The notes beneath the pieces are model-generated. The model was not told the DNA's origin and made no database searches. It saw only the letters and a list, made by a program, of their open reading frames with translations. Below are positions 26,739 through 36,459 of a DNA stretch of 64,000 nt, piece by piece (the stretch's first letter is position 1; the number at the start of each line of letters is the position of its first letter). Source of the DNA: a bacterium 1XD42-76 (lineage in GTDB: Bacteria; Bacillota; Clostridia; Lachnospirales; Lachnospiraceae); the NCBI GenBank assembly GCA_009917545.1, contig QZDW01000019.1, positions 1 to 64,000 on the forward strand, given 5' to 3'. The translations under genes were made by a program, and so were the position numbers.

Positions 26739-27258
26739 TTTTCATTTCCCCTTTGTCTGTTCTCTCTTCTATCATAATACCCGGAGAAGAAAAATGCAAG
26801 AAACCAAAGCATGGTTACAGTATCAATCATTTTCTTCCTGCGTACAGGCATTGGCACACTTAGCGCATGGAACGGGCTTCGTGAACAGACCCGCTTCGCT
26901 CTGAGCATCCTCTGAAGGGCTTTCGCTCATTTTCCTCTGAATCGCATCTGTTTTCTGCAATGGAATCCCTCTTTTTCCCGGACACACGACTCTGGTTGCG
27001 GGTTTTTACATAACGGGTTCTAACATAGATGTAAAGAGTAAAAAGGCCGGGGGAAACGAGACAATTTGGCGAAGAAATGATTGGCAGAAGAAGAGAAACC
27101 ATACTGTTATACAGCATTACGGCTGTTGCCGTCCAGGATGCAAAAGACTGCCGAATTTTTTACTTCTGATAACATTGATTATCAGAAACAGCATCTAAAA
27201 TCCCGCAGTCTGTATATCCCTGTACAGGGTAAGCATACTACATGCTTCCATATATTGC
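26739..27258. other. intergenic region without a supported gene
   Basis: Short open frames exist but none has a convincing ribosome site or a protein-like sequence. The stretch around 26880-26960 looks like low-level repeat sequence. Together with the tandem repeat that follows, the gap between the dehydrogenase and trkH is about 790 bp. Confidence 0.4.
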
Positions 27259-27472
27259 TATGAAAGTCTCTCCGCCGTTAGGCAGCATAGATTCAGGAAT
27301 GCCAAATGCGCCGGAACTTCTTCCATTCTTGATGGCACGCCCATCTGTGGGCGCAGGAAGGTTTACTATGAAAGTCCATCGCCGCAGGCGATCTAAGTTC
27401 AGGGATGCCAAATGCGCCGGAACTTCTTTCATTCCTGGTGGCACGCCCATCTGTGGGCGCAGGAAGGTTTAC
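27259..27472. repeat. two tandem copies of a ~107-bp intergenic repeat
   Basis: Units at 27259-27366 and 27367-27472 begin TATGAAAGTC and end GGAAGGTTTAC, and share GATGCCAAATGCGCCGGAAC-like cores. Each contains a hairpin CGCCCA TCTG TGGGCG. The units are not identical (the early part differs), so the duplication is not recent. This looks like a REP-type dispersed element that is also easy to mis-annotate as a small protein. Confidence 0.7.
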
Positions 27473-27526
27473 AATATAAAAAACAATTGCCGGCATGTTC
27501 TATAACAGCCGTTTTAGTCTTGTAAA

Positions 27527-28969
27527 TCAGAATCTTTTCCACGTATCCCTCACAAACAGCAGAAGGAGCGGGAAAATCTCCAGCCGCCCTGCCAGCATAT
27601 CAAAGATCAGCACCAGCTTGGAAAAACCGGAATAGATCCCGAAATTCTGCGTAGGGCCGACCGCCGCCAGGCCAGGACCAATGTTATTGAGCGTAGCGGC
27701 AACCGCTGTAAAATTGGTTGTAAAATCAAAATTGTCAATGCTGATGAGCAGGATCGAGCCAGCCATAATCAGCAGGTAAGTGGCAATAAAGGCACTGACA
27801 GAGCGCAGAACCTCAGAGTCCACGGTACGTCCCTCGAAATTTATCTTGCGTACGATACGCGGATGAATGTTCTGTGACAGCTCTTTCTTCACCAGGCGGG
27901 ATAATAGCAGCACACGCGATACCTTGATACCGCCTCCTGTGCTCCCGGCGCAGGCGCCGATAAACATGAGAAGTACCAGAATCGTCTTGGGAACAGAGGG
28001 CCACAGATCAAAGTCCACGGTGGAAAATCCGGTCGTCGTAATAATGGATCCCACCTGAAAGGCAGCATGGTGAAAGGCCAGCGCCAGGCTGGGGAACAAA
28101 TCACGTATGAATATCGTAATAGTCACAACCGATACGGCAATGATGGCAAAATACCAGCGCGCCTCTTCACAGCGGAACGCTTCCTTCGGCTTTTTCATCA
28201 GGAAAAGGAAGTATACGTTAAAATTCACGCCGAACAAAATCATAAAAATCGTGATAACCACCTGCAGATACACAGAATATCCACCAATGCTGTCATTTTT
28301 AATACCAAATCCCCCGGTCCCGGCCGTACCAAATGTAGTGCAAAGCGCATCAAACAGCGGCATACTGCCGGCTAACAGCAGAACAAGCTCTACAAAAGAC
28401 AGAAAAATATAAAGTCCGTACAGAATTTTGGCCGTGGATTGCACTCGGGGAGCCAGCTTGCTGACAGACGGTCCCGGGCTCTCTGCTTTCATGAGATTCA
28501 TATGATATCCGCCCCCGGCTAACGGAAGCAGACACAAAAGGAATACCAGCACTCCCATGCCGCCAACCCAGTGCGTAAAACTGCGCCAGAACGCCACACA
28601 CTTGGGAAGCTGCTCCACTGTAGGTAAAATACTGGCCCCTGTGGTCGTAAAGCCTGAAACTGTTTCGAACACAGCATCAATGGGATCAGGAATCGAGCCG
28701 GAAAAGATAAATGGGAGTGCCCCCATAATACTCATAATAATCCAGCTTGAAGCCACGATCACAGAGCCTTCACGGATGTAGAAAACTTTGTTTTCCGGCT
28801 GCCTGCGGATAAGCGGAATCCCCAAAAGTGCACAGAGCACGATGGTTCCTGCAAAAGCAAAGCCGCTTTTTTCCCCGTAAATAACAGCCACGACACACGA
28901 CGGTATCATGAGAGCCGCTTCCACGTTGAAAATCCAGCCGATGATATAAAAAATCATGGAATAATTCAT
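27527..28969 (-). CDS. trkH: TrkH-family potassium uptake membrane protein
   Basis: The 480-aa product is the ion-conducting subunit of a Trk/Ktr potassium transporter. It has about ten hydrophobic segments and the four repeated pore-type motifs of the family, visible as TVSGFTTTGASILP, FGTAGTGGFGI, TTTGFSTVDFDLWP and LNNIGPGLAAVGP, with GACAGSTGGGIKVSR between them. It starts 12 bp after the trkA stop, so the two form an operon with the regulatory subunit first. Length is usual for TrkH. Confidence 0.92.
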   Translation of the reverse strand: MNYSMIFYIIGWIFNVEAALMIPSCVVAVIYGEKSGFAFAGTIVLCALLGIPLIRRQPENKVFYIREGSVIVASSWIIMSIMGALPFIFSGSIPDPIDAVFETVSGFTTTGASILPTVEQLPKCVAFWRSFTHWVGGMGVLVFLLCLLPLAGGGYHMNLMKAESPGPSVSKLAPRVQSTAKILYGLYIFLSFVELVLLLAGSMPLFDALCTTFGTAGTGGFGIKNDSIGGYSVYLQVVITIFMILFGVNFNVYFLFLMKKPKEAFRCEEARWYFAIIAVSVVTITIFIRDLFPSLALAFHHAAFQVGSIITTTGFSTVDFDLWPSVPKTILVLLMFIGACAGSTGGGIKVSRVLLLSRLVKKELSQNIHPRIVRKINFEGRTVDSEVLRSVSAFIATYLLIMAGSILLISIDNFDFTTNFTAVAATLNNIGPGLAAVGPTQNFGIYSGFSKLVLIFDMLAGRLEIFPLLLLFVRDTWKRF

Positions 28970-28981
28970 GGAAACGCTCCT

Positions 28982-30340
28982 TTATTCTTTCAGGATATCG
29001 CGGATATCACGAAGTTTTTGGTTCGTCGTGACGACGATCACCGTATCCCCGACCTTGATCTTATTCTGGCCGCGCGGCGTCAGAATTTTCCCCTTCCTGT
29101 TAATACAGCAGATCAGAAGGCTGTCCTTCAGATTCAGCTCCATTAACGGCACATCCGTGACCGCGGAAGCTTCGCGAATGGAAAATTCCAGAGCCTCAGC
29201 CCGATTGTCGAGGATCTTATAAAGCGTCTCTACGTTACTGCCAATGGAATTCTGACGCGCACGTACATACTGCAAGATGTAGTCTGCTGTCAGATATTTG
29301 GGGTAAATAATACTTCCAATATCAAAACCATCCACCACATCCGTAAACGCGATGCGGTTGACCTTTGCTACCAGCTTGGCATCCGAATGCTTTTTGGCAA
29401 ACAGCGACAGAAAAATATTTTCCTCGTCCAGGCCTGTCAGCGCAATCATCGAATCAGCATTTGCAAGTCCCTCTTCCAGAAGAAGGCTCTGGTTGCTGCC
29501 GTCCCCGTTAATGATCTCTGCTCCCGGGAGCATTTCGCTCAGATATTCGCAGCGCTCCTTCCTCTGCTCAATGATGCGTACACGGAAACCGATCTTTAAC
29601 AAGTCGAGCGTCAGATAATGGGCAATGGTACCGCCTCCGACAATGAGGGAATTCCTCACCTGTTTGGAGCGCACCCCGATTTTTTCAAAAAATTCTGCTG
29701 TGCTCTCCAAGGAACCGACGATAGACAGGATATCATTATCCTGTACGACGAAGCTTCCGTTAGGGATCACAACATCAGAGCCGCGCTCCACAGCACAAAT
29801 CAGAACATCTGTTTTTAAGCGCCCCATAATATCCATAACCGATCTGCCGCCAAGCCCCATCTCTGTCTTTAGCCGGAAACGCAGAAGTTCAACACGCCCT
29901 TTAGCAAAAGTGTCGATTTTGATCGCCGATGGAAATTTCAGGAGCTTGGAGATTTCTCTGGCGGCTGTCAGCTCCGGATTAATAATCATGGAGATCCCCA
30001 GCCGTTCACGGATAAACTGAATCTCCTTACTGTACATGGGATTGCGCACACGGGCAATCGTCTGGCAGTGCCGCCCTTTTTTCGCCATCAGGCAGCAGAG
30101 CAGATTGAGCTCGTCTTCTCCTGTAACGGCAATAAACAGATCCGCATTCTCCACCCCTGCCTCCTGCTGCACGGTAAAGCTGGCGCCATTGCCGACAATC
30201 CCCAGGGCATCAAACCGGCTGGAAGCATCCTCAACCTTTGCTGCGGAGAGATCCACCATCACCAGATCGTGGCTCTCGGCGGACAGCCGCTCCGCCAGAC
30301 TTGTTCCAACCTTCCCACAGCCAACAATGATAATATTCAT
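28982..30340 (-). CDS. trkA: TrkA, cytoplasmic regulator of potassium uptake
   Basis: The 452-aa product is the NAD-binding gating subunit of the Trk system. It is a tandem duplication: a first Rossmann (RCK) domain starting MNIIIVGCGKVGTSLAERLS, with a TrkA-C-type region, then a second starting NSLIVGGGTIAHYLTLDLL near residue 228. The last 80 residues (LKDSLLICCINRKGKILTPR) are the second TrkA-C domain. It is followed at once by trkH on the same strand. Confidence 0.92.
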   Translation of the reverse strand: MNIIIVGCGKVGTSLAERLSAESHDLVMVDLSAAKVEDASSRFDALGIVGNGASFTVQQEAGVENADLFIAVTGEDELNLLCCLMAKKGRHCQTIARVRNPMYSKEIQFIRERLGISMIINPELTAAREISKLLKFPSAIKIDTFAKGRVELLRFRLKTEMGLGGRSVMDIMGRLKTDVLICAVERGSDVVIPNGSFVVQDNDILSIVGSLESTAEFFEKIGVRSKQVRNSLIVGGGTIAHYLTLDLLKIGFRVRIIEQRKERCEYLSEMLPGAEIINGDGSNQSLLLEEGLANADSMIALTGLDEENIFLSLFAKKHSDAKLVAKVNRIAFTDVVDGFDIGSIIYPKYLTADYILQYVRARQNSIGSNVETLYKILDNRAEALEFSIREASAVTDVPLMELNLKDSLLICCINRKGKILTPRGQNKIKVGDTVIVVTTNQKLRDIRDILKE

Positions 30341-30448
30341 TTGATCTCTATCCTCTTGTATGTGTTTATAGCAACATTGCCATTATACTCTTTCTCTCGC
30401 AAATTTCCAATACCCATTCCTATAAAAGTTCCTGCCGTCATGGCAAAA

Positions 30449-30477
30449 AGGACTGTACCTCCACCGGATACAGCCCT
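30449..30477 (-). terminator. intrinsic terminator of the feo operon
   Basis: On the minus strand AGGGCTGTATCC pairs with GGTACAGTCCT and is followed by TTTTT, 20 bp after the feoB stop. Confidence 0.8.
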
Positions 30478-30496
30478 CTTCCTTTATTTTCCTGTA

Positions 30497-32683
30497 TTAT
30501 ACAGCCATCGAACGTCTGGCGGTCTTTTTTACATTTTTATATGGATCCGGCCGGAACAGCATATAAAGCATAAATACCAAAATAATTACTGCCGCCACCG
30601 TACCAGCTCCAACAGTGCCCCCGGCAAATACCGAACCAAGCTGGTAAACACATAAACTGACCGCATAGGCAAATGCGTTCTGGAAAATAATTGCAAACCA
30701 AAACCATTTTCTCGATTGAAGCTGCTGCGCCATCGTGGCAATCGCCGCCAGGCAGGGAGAATCCAGCAGGTTAAAGAGCAGGAAGGAAAACGCTGCAATC
30801 GCACTCGGGAACCAGGCCCTGACTGCTGCTGCCACAACCGCTGTTTCCTCTGCCATCTCCCCATCGACATTTGCCAGCACGCCCATTGTCGAAACAATGG
30901 CCTCCTTAGCCGAGAAGCCGGAGATAGAAGCCGCCACAGGCTGCCAGGTGCCAAATCCAAGCGGTGCAAAGATCCAGGCAATGGCATTTCCCATGACTGC
31001 CATCAAACTATTGGACGCATCCTCAACAACACCGAAGCCACCATTCTCAAATCCAAACGTAGACAGAATCCACATCACCACGCAGGCCAGAAACAGAATC
31101 GTACCTGCTTTTATTATAAAGCCTTTCAGGCGTTCCCAAGTGTGCCAAAGTACCGTACGCGTGGAAGGAAGATGATATGCCGGAAGCTCCATTACAAACG
31201 GCGCCGCTTCCCCGGAAAATGGCCTTGTTTTCTTAAGCATAATGGCGGAAACGAGTACAGCCGCCACACCGATGAAATACATGAGCGGGGCGATATAGCC
31301 TGCCGCTTCATAATCTCCTGTCGCCCACCCGGTCATGATACCGCCGAGCAGTGCAATGACCGGAAGCTTTGCCCCGCAGGGAACAAAGGTTGCTGTCATA
31401 ATTGTCAGACGCCTGTCGTTATCGTTTTCAATCGTCCTTGAGGCCATGATCCCGGGAATGCCGCAGCCAGAAGAGATCAGTAACGGGATGAAGCTTTTTC
31501 CCGAGAGGCCGAAATACCGAAACACCCGATCCATGACAAAGGCGATTCTTACCATGTAGCCGCAGTCCTCCAAAACAGACAGTAAAAGGAACAAAATTGC
31601 CATCTGCGGCAGGAAGCCGAATATCGCACCAAGGCCGCCAATTACACCATCCACTATCAGTCCTGAGATGAGGCTGCTTGCACCTGCTCCCTCAAGGAAA
31701 CTGCCGGCTGCCTCCTGAATTCCGCCAACAAACGTATCATTTGCCCAGTCCGTGCCCATCGTACCGAGCGTCGTAACGGAAATGTAGTAAACACAAAACA
31801 TCACAGCTGCAAAAATCGGCAGTCCGAGAATCCTGTTGGTGACAATCCTGTCAATCTTGTCTGAGGTCGAAAGTGCCTTTCCTGACTTCTTCACTGTCTT
31901 TTCAACGATTTCTCCTATGTATTCATACCGTCCGTCTGTTATAATGCTTTCCGTGTCGTCATCTATGTCCTTTTCCAGACGTGCCGTCTCCTGTTCTACC
32001 GCGGTCATCGCCGCAGATGGAAGCGCAAGCTGTGCAGTCACCTTCTCGTCGCGTTCCAAAAGCTTGATCGCATACCAGCGCTTCTGGCTGTCCTCTACTC
32101 TGCCGTTCAGCTCTTCCTCAACGTTTGTGATCGCCGTCTCCACACGCATCGGGAATACATGGCCCGGTTTCCTCCAGGAATTCTCCTCCGCAGCCCGGAC
32201 TGCAAGCCCGACCACATCTTTAAGGCCGGTTCCCTTAAGCGCCGACGTCTCCACGACTTCACATCCAAAGAACTCCGACAGCTTTTTTCTGTCAATTTTG
32301 TCACCGTTCTTTGCCAGCAGATCGCACATATTGAGCGCGATGACAACCGGAATCCCCAATTCCAGAATCTGCGTTGTCAAATACAGATTTCTCTCAATGT
32401 TCGTCGCATCCACCAGATTGATGATCGCATCCGGTTTTTCTTTTAAGAGATAATCACGGCTTACGACTTCCTCCAGCGTATAGGGGGACAGGGAATAAAT
32501 TCCCGGAAGATCCGTAATTACAATCTCCTCCCCGCCCTTTCCGGCAGCCTTCAGCCTGCCCTCCTTCTTCTCCACGGTTACGCCCGGCCAGTTGCCGACA
32601 TACTGATTCGCGCCTGTGAGCGCATTGAACATCGTGGTTTTCCCGCAGTTGGGATTTCCCGCCAATGCAATTTTCAAAGCCAT
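30497..32683 (-). CDS. feoB: FeoB ferrous iron transporter
   Basis: The 728-aa product imports Fe(II) across the membrane. The N-terminal G-protein domain is clear: G1 ALAGNPNCGKTTMFNALTG, G3 DLPGIYSLSPY, G4 ALNMCDLL. A spacer domain follows, then the membrane part from about residue 290 with the gate motifs (SGCGIPGIMASRT and FVPCGAKLPVIALLGG). ATG at 32683 is chosen because GGAGG lies 6 nt upstream; an earlier in-frame start has no site. It is the last gene of a feo operon with two FeoA proteins and a small cysteine-rich protein. The operon is expected to be iron-repressed. Confidence 0.95.
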   Translation of the reverse strand: MALKIALAGNPNCGKTTMFNALTGANQYVGNWPGVTVEKKEGRLKAAGKGGEEIVITDLPGIYSLSPYTLEEVVSRDYLLKEKPDAIINLVDATNIERNLYLTTQILELGIPVVIALNMCDLLAKNGDKIDRKKLSEFFGCEVVETSALKGTGLKDVVGLAVRAAEENSWRKPGHVFPMRVETAITNVEEELNGRVEDSQKRWYAIKLLERDEKVTAQLALPSAAMTAVEQETARLEKDIDDDTESIITDGRYEYIGEIVEKTVKKSGKALSTSDKIDRIVTNRILGLPIFAAVMFCVYYISVTTLGTMGTDWANDTFVGGIQEAAGSFLEGAGASSLISGLIVDGVIGGLGAIFGFLPQMAILFLLLSVLEDCGYMVRIAFVMDRVFRYFGLSGKSFIPLLISSGCGIPGIMASRTIENDNDRRLTIMTATFVPCGAKLPVIALLGGIMTGWATGDYEAAGYIAPLMYFIGVAAVLVSAIMLKKTRPFSGEAAPFVMELPAYHLPSTRTVLWHTWERLKGFIIKAGTILFLACVVMWILSTFGFENGGFGVVEDASNSLMAVMGNAIAWIFAPLGFGTWQPVAASISGFSAKEAIVSTMGVLANVDGEMAEETAVVAAAVRAWFPSAIAAFSFLLFNLLDSPCLAAIATMAQQLQSRKWFWFAIIFQNAFAYAVSLCVYQLGSVFAGGTVGAGTVAAVIILVFMLYMLFRPDPYKNVKKTARRSMAV

Positions 32684-32797
32684 CTCTATCCTCCCTGTTT
32701 GTTTCTTGTTTGGGTCTGTTTCTCCCTGTTCCTGCCTCTGATATGCCTTTTCCCTTCCTGTCACGCTCCGCTGTCACCCATCGGCAAAAGCAAGCTT

Positions 32798-33022
32798 TTA
32801 TTTCTCAATTACTTCGATACTCTCTGCATCCTGTCTGCGCAGGGACAGCTCATATCCCCGAACCGTGATCTCCACCGGATCGCCTAAGGGCGCTGCCTTA
32901 CGCACATAAATCGCGCACCCCTTTGTAATGCCCATATCCATAATACGCCGCCGGAACGCACCGCTGCCGTTGATCCTCACAACGGAAACGTTTGTTTTTA
33001 CAGGAACCTCCCGCAGTGTCAT
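32798..33022 (-). CDS. feoA: FeoA, SH3-like iron transport accessory protein (1)
   Basis: The 74-aa product is a FeoA-domain protein that assists FeoB. The typical parts are MTLREVPVKTNVSVVRINGS, RRRIMDMGITKGCAIYVRKA and PVEITVRGYELSLRRQDAES. AAAGGAG lies 6 nt before the ATG at 33022. It lies 114 bp upstream of feoB and is the FeoA closest to it. A gap of about 170 bp with no gene separates it from the second FeoA. Confidence 0.9.
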   Translation of the reverse strand: MTLREVPVKTNVSVVRINGSGAFRRRIMDMGITKGCAIYVRKAAPLGDPVEITVRGYELSLRRQDAESIEVIEK

Positions 33023-33189
33023 ACGATTCTCCTTTCTGCTCCGCATGTATCCGGAATACGCGGAACCTCTTTTTTAGTTATATGAAACTAACTCACATTC
33101 TGCAAAAACAGCTGTGTTTCTGCCATAACGGCAGAAGCCAGCCCTACACCAGACTGATCCCCTCTGTGTTCTTTCACAGCCGTTCTTAT

Positions 33190-33399
33190 TCAAACCATAA
33201 TATGCTTTGCCAGCTCTTTATCGAGCGCAACTCTGGTATCCCTGATCGTTACGATCAGTCCGCCATTTTGCTTGGACACCACGCTTACCTCACTGCCGTC
33301 TACGAAGCCAAGGTTCGCCAGGAATCGTTTCGTGTCCCTGGCTCCTCCGATACGCTGAATCACTCCTGTCTCCCCCGGGTGTAAAAATGTCACTGGCAT
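33190..33399 (-). CDS. FeoA-domain protein (2)
   Basis: The 69-aa product is a second FeoA: FLHPGETGVIQRIGGARDTK, RFLANLGFVDGSEVSVV, then a basic end (DTRVALDKELAKHIMV). AAGGAGG lies 6 nt before the ATG. It overlaps the end of the upstream cysteine-rich gene by 10 bp. Two FeoA copies in one feo operon are common in clostridia; this one is the shorter, upstream copy. Confidence 0.88.
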   Translation of the reverse strand: MPVTFLHPGETGVIQRIGGARDTKRFLANLGFVDGSEVSVVSKQNGGLIVTIRDTRVALDKELAKHIMV

Positions 33400-33569
33400 C
33401 GCATTTCCTCCTTACTTTGTGCCTCTGTCTTTACACGGCAGCTGCCCAGGCAGCCGGAGCAGCCCGAACAACAGCTTTTTCCTGCCTTCTTCTGTTTCCT
33501 CAGATATACAACCACTCCTGCTGTTGCTGCGCCCACAAGCAGGAGCACTGTTATGTCTGCAACTCCCAT
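33390..33569 (-). CDS. FeoB-associated cysteine-rich membrane protein
   Basis: The 59-aa product starts MGVADITVLLLVGAATAGVV, a single membrane helix, followed by a basic stretch (YLRKQKKAGK) and a cysteine cluster CCSGCSGCLGSC. This is the pattern of the FeoB-associated Cys-rich family, thought to sit next to FeoB and handle iron or redox sensing. ATG at 33569 has GAGGTG 6 nt upstream. It is the first gene of the operon, behind a consensus promoter. Confidence 0.85.
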   Translation of the reverse strand: MGVADITVLLLVGAATAGVVVYLRKQKKAGKSCCSGCSGCLGSCRVKTEAQSKEEMRCQ

Positions 33570-33615
33570 TCGTATCACCTCGATCCTGTCCATATCAAAA
33601 TTTTTTTCAATTCTT

Positions 33616-33636
33616 AATTGATAACGAATCTCAATT
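33616..33636. promoter_or_regulatory. candidate iron-repressor site of the feo operon
   Basis: AATTGATAACGAATCTCAATT is an imperfect inverted repeat with partial likeness to a Fur box (TGATAA...). It lies just downstream of the -10 box, around the expected start of transcription, where a repressor would block the promoter. The match is partial. Confidence 0.4.
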
Positions 33637-33644
33637 TCATTTGT

Positions 33645-33673
33645 ATTATATGCGATTCTCCCAAAAATGTCAA
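33645..33673 (-). promoter_or_regulatory. consensus promoter of the feo operon
   Basis: TTGACA and TATAAT, both perfect, are separated by 17 bp on the minus strand, 76 bp upstream of the first feo gene. Confidence 0.85.
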
Positions 33674-33743
33674 TCATTTTTTTAAACCTTTCACATCTCT
33701 TCCGGGAACATCGAAGCTGTTACAATTTTTTTCCAAAAATCCC

Positions 33744-33772
33744 TTGAAATCCTGCTTTCAACAATTTACAAT
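33744..33772 (+). promoter_or_regulatory. promoter of the flavodiiron-protein operon
   Basis: TTGAAA and TACAAT are separated by 17 bp on the plus strand, 35 bp upstream of the flavodiiron gene and divergent from the feo promoter. Confidence 0.65.
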
Positions 33773-33807
33773 AGATTTGATATCTATTTCAGAATGGAGG
33801 AAATCAA

Positions 33808-35013
33808 ATGAACTGTGTCAGAAAGCTGACAGACTCACTTTACTGGGTCGGTGTGAACGACAGGCGGATTGCACTGTTTGAAAATGTTTATCCCGTACCG
33901 GACGGAGTTTCCTACAACTCCTATCTCATGCTCGACGAAAAATGCGCGCTGTTCGATACGGTTGACGCCGCCTTTACCCACCAGCTGTTTGAAAACATAG
34001 AAGGCCTGCTGAAAGGCCGTTCGCTCGATTATCTGATCGTAAACCATATGGAGCCCGACCATTGTGCTTCCATTGAGGACATCGTGAACCGTTATCCAAA
34101 TGTCAGGATTGTATGTACGGCTAAGGCCGCGGCCATGATGAAGCAGTTTTTCGATTTTGATGTGGATGCACATACACTCCCTGTGAAGGAAGGCGACAGC
34201 CTGATTCTGGGCCGCCATGAACTGAACTTTGTGATGGCTCCGATGGTTCACTGGCCCGAAGCGATGGTTTCTTATGAGAGAACAGAAAAAATTCTCTTCT
34301 CCGCCGATGCCTTTGGTTCCTTCGGCGCCATAAACGGCAACATTTTTGCTGATGAAATTGACTACAAGGGTGCATGGCTTCCGGAAGCCAGGAGATACTA
34401 TACCAATATTGTCGGCAAATTCGGCATGCAGGTACAGGCGCTTTTAAAGAAAGCGGCGACGTTAGACATCAGCCTCATCTGCCCGCTCCACAGCCTTGTG
34501 TGGAGAAATGACATCCCGTGGCTTCTGGAAAAGTATTCCCTCTGGAGCTCCTATGAGCCGGAGGAACCGTCTGTTGTCATCGCCTACGCTTCTGTCTATG
34601 GACATACCCAGACTGCGGCGGATCTTCTGGCGGCCAGGCTTGCTGACAGGGGCATCACACGGATCTCCGTCTACGATGTTTCCAAGACGCATCCATCCTA
34701 TATTATTGCGGATGCCTTCCGTGCCTCCGCCCTGGTGCTCGCTTCCATTACCTATAATAATGGTATTTTCTGTAATATGGACAGCCTTCTGCACCAGCTT
34801 GTGGCCCACAATCTCCAGAAGCGCACCATCGCCCTCATGGAAAACGGTACCTGGGCCCCCGTTTCCGCCAAACATATGGGCGAGGTCCTGACCGGACTCA
34901 AGAACAATACAGTTCTCGACGCAGGCCTTTCCATTAAGTCCGCCTTAAAACCCGGCCAGGAAGCAGATCTCGATGCACTGGCTGACGCGCTGGCAGCCGC
35001 AGTACGTCAGTAG
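33808..35013 (+). CDS. A-type flavodiiron protein (FprA family)
   Basis: The 401-aa product reduces O2 to water, or NO to N2O, protecting anaerobes. The N-terminal metallo-beta-lactamase-like domain holds the di-iron ligands: HMEPDH near residue 79, HWPEAM near 148, SADAFGSFG near 166 and CPLHSLVW near 228. The C-terminal flavodoxin domain starts near residue 255 (VVIAYASVYGHTQTAADLLA) and binds FMN. GGAGG precedes the ATG. The gene is followed by rubredoxin, its usual electron donor. Confidence 0.93.
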   Translation: MNCVRKLTDSLYWVGVNDRRIALFENVYPVPDGVSYNSYLMLDEKCALFDTVDAAFTHQLFENIEGLLKGRSLDYLIVNHMEPDHCASIEDIVNRYPNVRIVCTAKAAAMMKQFFDFDVDAHTLPVKEGDSLILGRHELNFVMAPMVHWPEAMVSYERTEKILFSADAFGSFGAINGNIFADEIDYKGAWLPEARRYYTNIVGKFGMQVQALLKKAATLDISLICPLHSLVWRNDIPWLLEKYSLWSSYEPEEPSVVIAYASVYGHTQTAADLLAARLADRGITRISVYDVSKTHPSYIIADAFRASALVLASITYNNGIFCNMDSLLHQLVAHNLQKRTIALMENGTWAPVSAKHMGEVLTGLKNNTVLDAGLSIKSALKPGQEADLDALADALAAAVRQ

Positions 35014-35126
35014 ATGCGGGAGTCATCCCGATCCGTCCCGTTTTCACCGCAGACAGTATGTCCGCGGCATGTTAAGATTTAACTGAGGTTCAAATTTAAT
35101 TATTATAATATCAGGAGGAACAGACT

Positions 35127-35288
35127 ATGAAGAAATATGAGTGTGAAGTATGCGGCTATATCTATGATGAGGCCAAGGGAGATCCGGATAACGGCATTGC
35201 TCCGGGAACCAAATGGGAGGATCTGCCAGAGGACTGGGTATGCCCGCTCTGCTCTGTAGGCAAAGATCAGTTTAAAGACGCTGAATAA
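35127..35288 (+). CDS. rubredoxin
   Basis: The 53-aa product is a one-iron electron carrier. Both CxxC pairs are present: [20 protein letters not shown] at the start and [14 protein letters not shown] at the end, with the aromatic core (Tyr, Trp) of the family. AGGAGG lies 7 nt before the ATG. It lies 114 bp after the flavodiiron gene and probably passes electrons to it. Confidence 0.95.
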   Translation: MKKYECEVCGYIYDEAKGDPDNGIAPGTKWEDLPEDWVCPLCSVGKDQFKDAE

Positions 35289-35309
35289 TTTTCGGGAGGT
35301 ATATCTTTT

Positions 35310-36401
35310 ATGGGGAAGCAGGTAAGTTCAGAAATTTTACAGATGATTACAGACTTTTCAAACGCCAAAGGGCCGTCCGGCTTTGAGGATGAGGTCATTC
35401 TTGCCGCTAAAAAGCATCTGGGAAGCGGGTTTGACACAGAAGAGGATTGTCTGCGCAATTTTTATATGCACAGGAAAGCAAATACCGGGAACAAACCGGT
35501 CTTTCTGCTGGACGCGCACAGTGATGAGGTAGGCTTCATGGTTCACTCCATCCGCGCAAACGGAACCCTGCGCTTTGTGGCCCTGGGCGGCTGGAATATC
35601 AGTTCTCTGCCCTCGACCAAGGTGCTGGTCCGCAATGCCGAGGGACGCTATATTCCCGGTATCATTGCCGCCAAGCCCGTACACTTTATGTCGGCCTCCG
35701 AAAAGGCCTCTGCCGGCCCTGCCGACATTTCCACGCTCTCGATCGACATCGGTGCAGTAGACGCACAGGAAGCGAAAGAGGTTTTCAAAATCCGCATCGG
35801 CGAGCCTGTTGTCGCCGACGTTTCGTTAGAATACGATGCAGAGCATGACCTGCTCTTTGGTAAGGCATTCGACTGTCGCATCGGCTGCGCGGCACTGCTC
35901 GAGACGCTCCACCGCCTGAAGGACGAAGCGCTCGATGTGGATGTCACCGGCGTTCTTTCCTCCCAGGAGGAGGTCGGTGAGCGCGGCATGAAAGTGGCGG
36001 TTCATCACACCAAGCCGGATATCGCGATCTGCTTCGAGGGCTGCCCGGCCGATGATACGTTCACGGAAGCCTATGCTGTCCAGACAGCCTTCAAAAAAGG
36101 CCCCATGCTGCGTTTCATGGACAAGTCCATCATCTGCACACCGAGATACCAGCGCTATGCGCTTGACCTTGCAGAGAGACTCGGCATTCCGGTTCAGTCC
36201 TCTGTCCGGGAGGGCGGCGGCAATAATGGCGCCATCCTGCATACCTCCTTTGACGGGATTCCCACCATCGTAATCGGCGTCCCGGTCCGGTATATCCATA
36301 CGGTACATGGAATCACCTCCTGCTATGACTTTGAGGCGACCGTGCGTCTGGCGACTGAGCTTGTGCGCTCCATGAATCAGGATATCATCGACAGCTTTTA
36401 G
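35310..36401 (+). CDS. M42-family metallo-aminopeptidase/endoglucanase-type peptidase
   Basis: The 363-aa product is a di-metal aminopeptidase of the M42 family, cytosolic and usually oligomeric. Metal and catalytic residues are seen in LLDAHSDEVGF near residue 69, KAFDCRIGC near 190, SSQEEVGERG near 218 and RYIHTVHG near 332; the inter-domain region carries VREGGGNNGA. GGGAGG precedes the ATG, 22 bp after rubredoxin, so it is co-transcribed. The peptide substrate is unknown. Confidence 0.88.
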   Translation: MGKQVSSEILQMITDFSNAKGPSGFEDEVILAAKKHLGSGFDTEEDCLRNFYMHRKANTGNKPVFLLDAHSDEVGFMVHSIRANGTLRFVALGGWNISSLPSTKVLVRNAEGRYIPGIIAAKPVHFMSASEKASAGPADISTLSIDIGAVDAQEAKEVFKIRIGEPVVADVSLEYDAEHDLLFGKAFDCRIGCAALLETLHRLKDEALDVDVTGVLSSQEEVGERGMKVAVHHTKPDIAICFEGCPADDTFTEAYAVQTAFKKGPMLRFMDKSIICTPRYQRYALDLAERLGIPVQSSVREGGGNNGAILHTSFDGIPTIVIGVPVRYIHTVHGITSCYDFEATVRLATELVRSMNQDIIDSF

Positions 36402-36459
36402 TACATCCTTGGATTCATCCTGAATTTACCGTTGACAGCAACGCAAAGGGGGGCATTAT

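Noticed and set aside
26860-27505. Several open frames of 60-130 codons between the dehydrogenase and trkH
   Set aside because: They lie on repeat sequence on both strands and have no ribosome sites.
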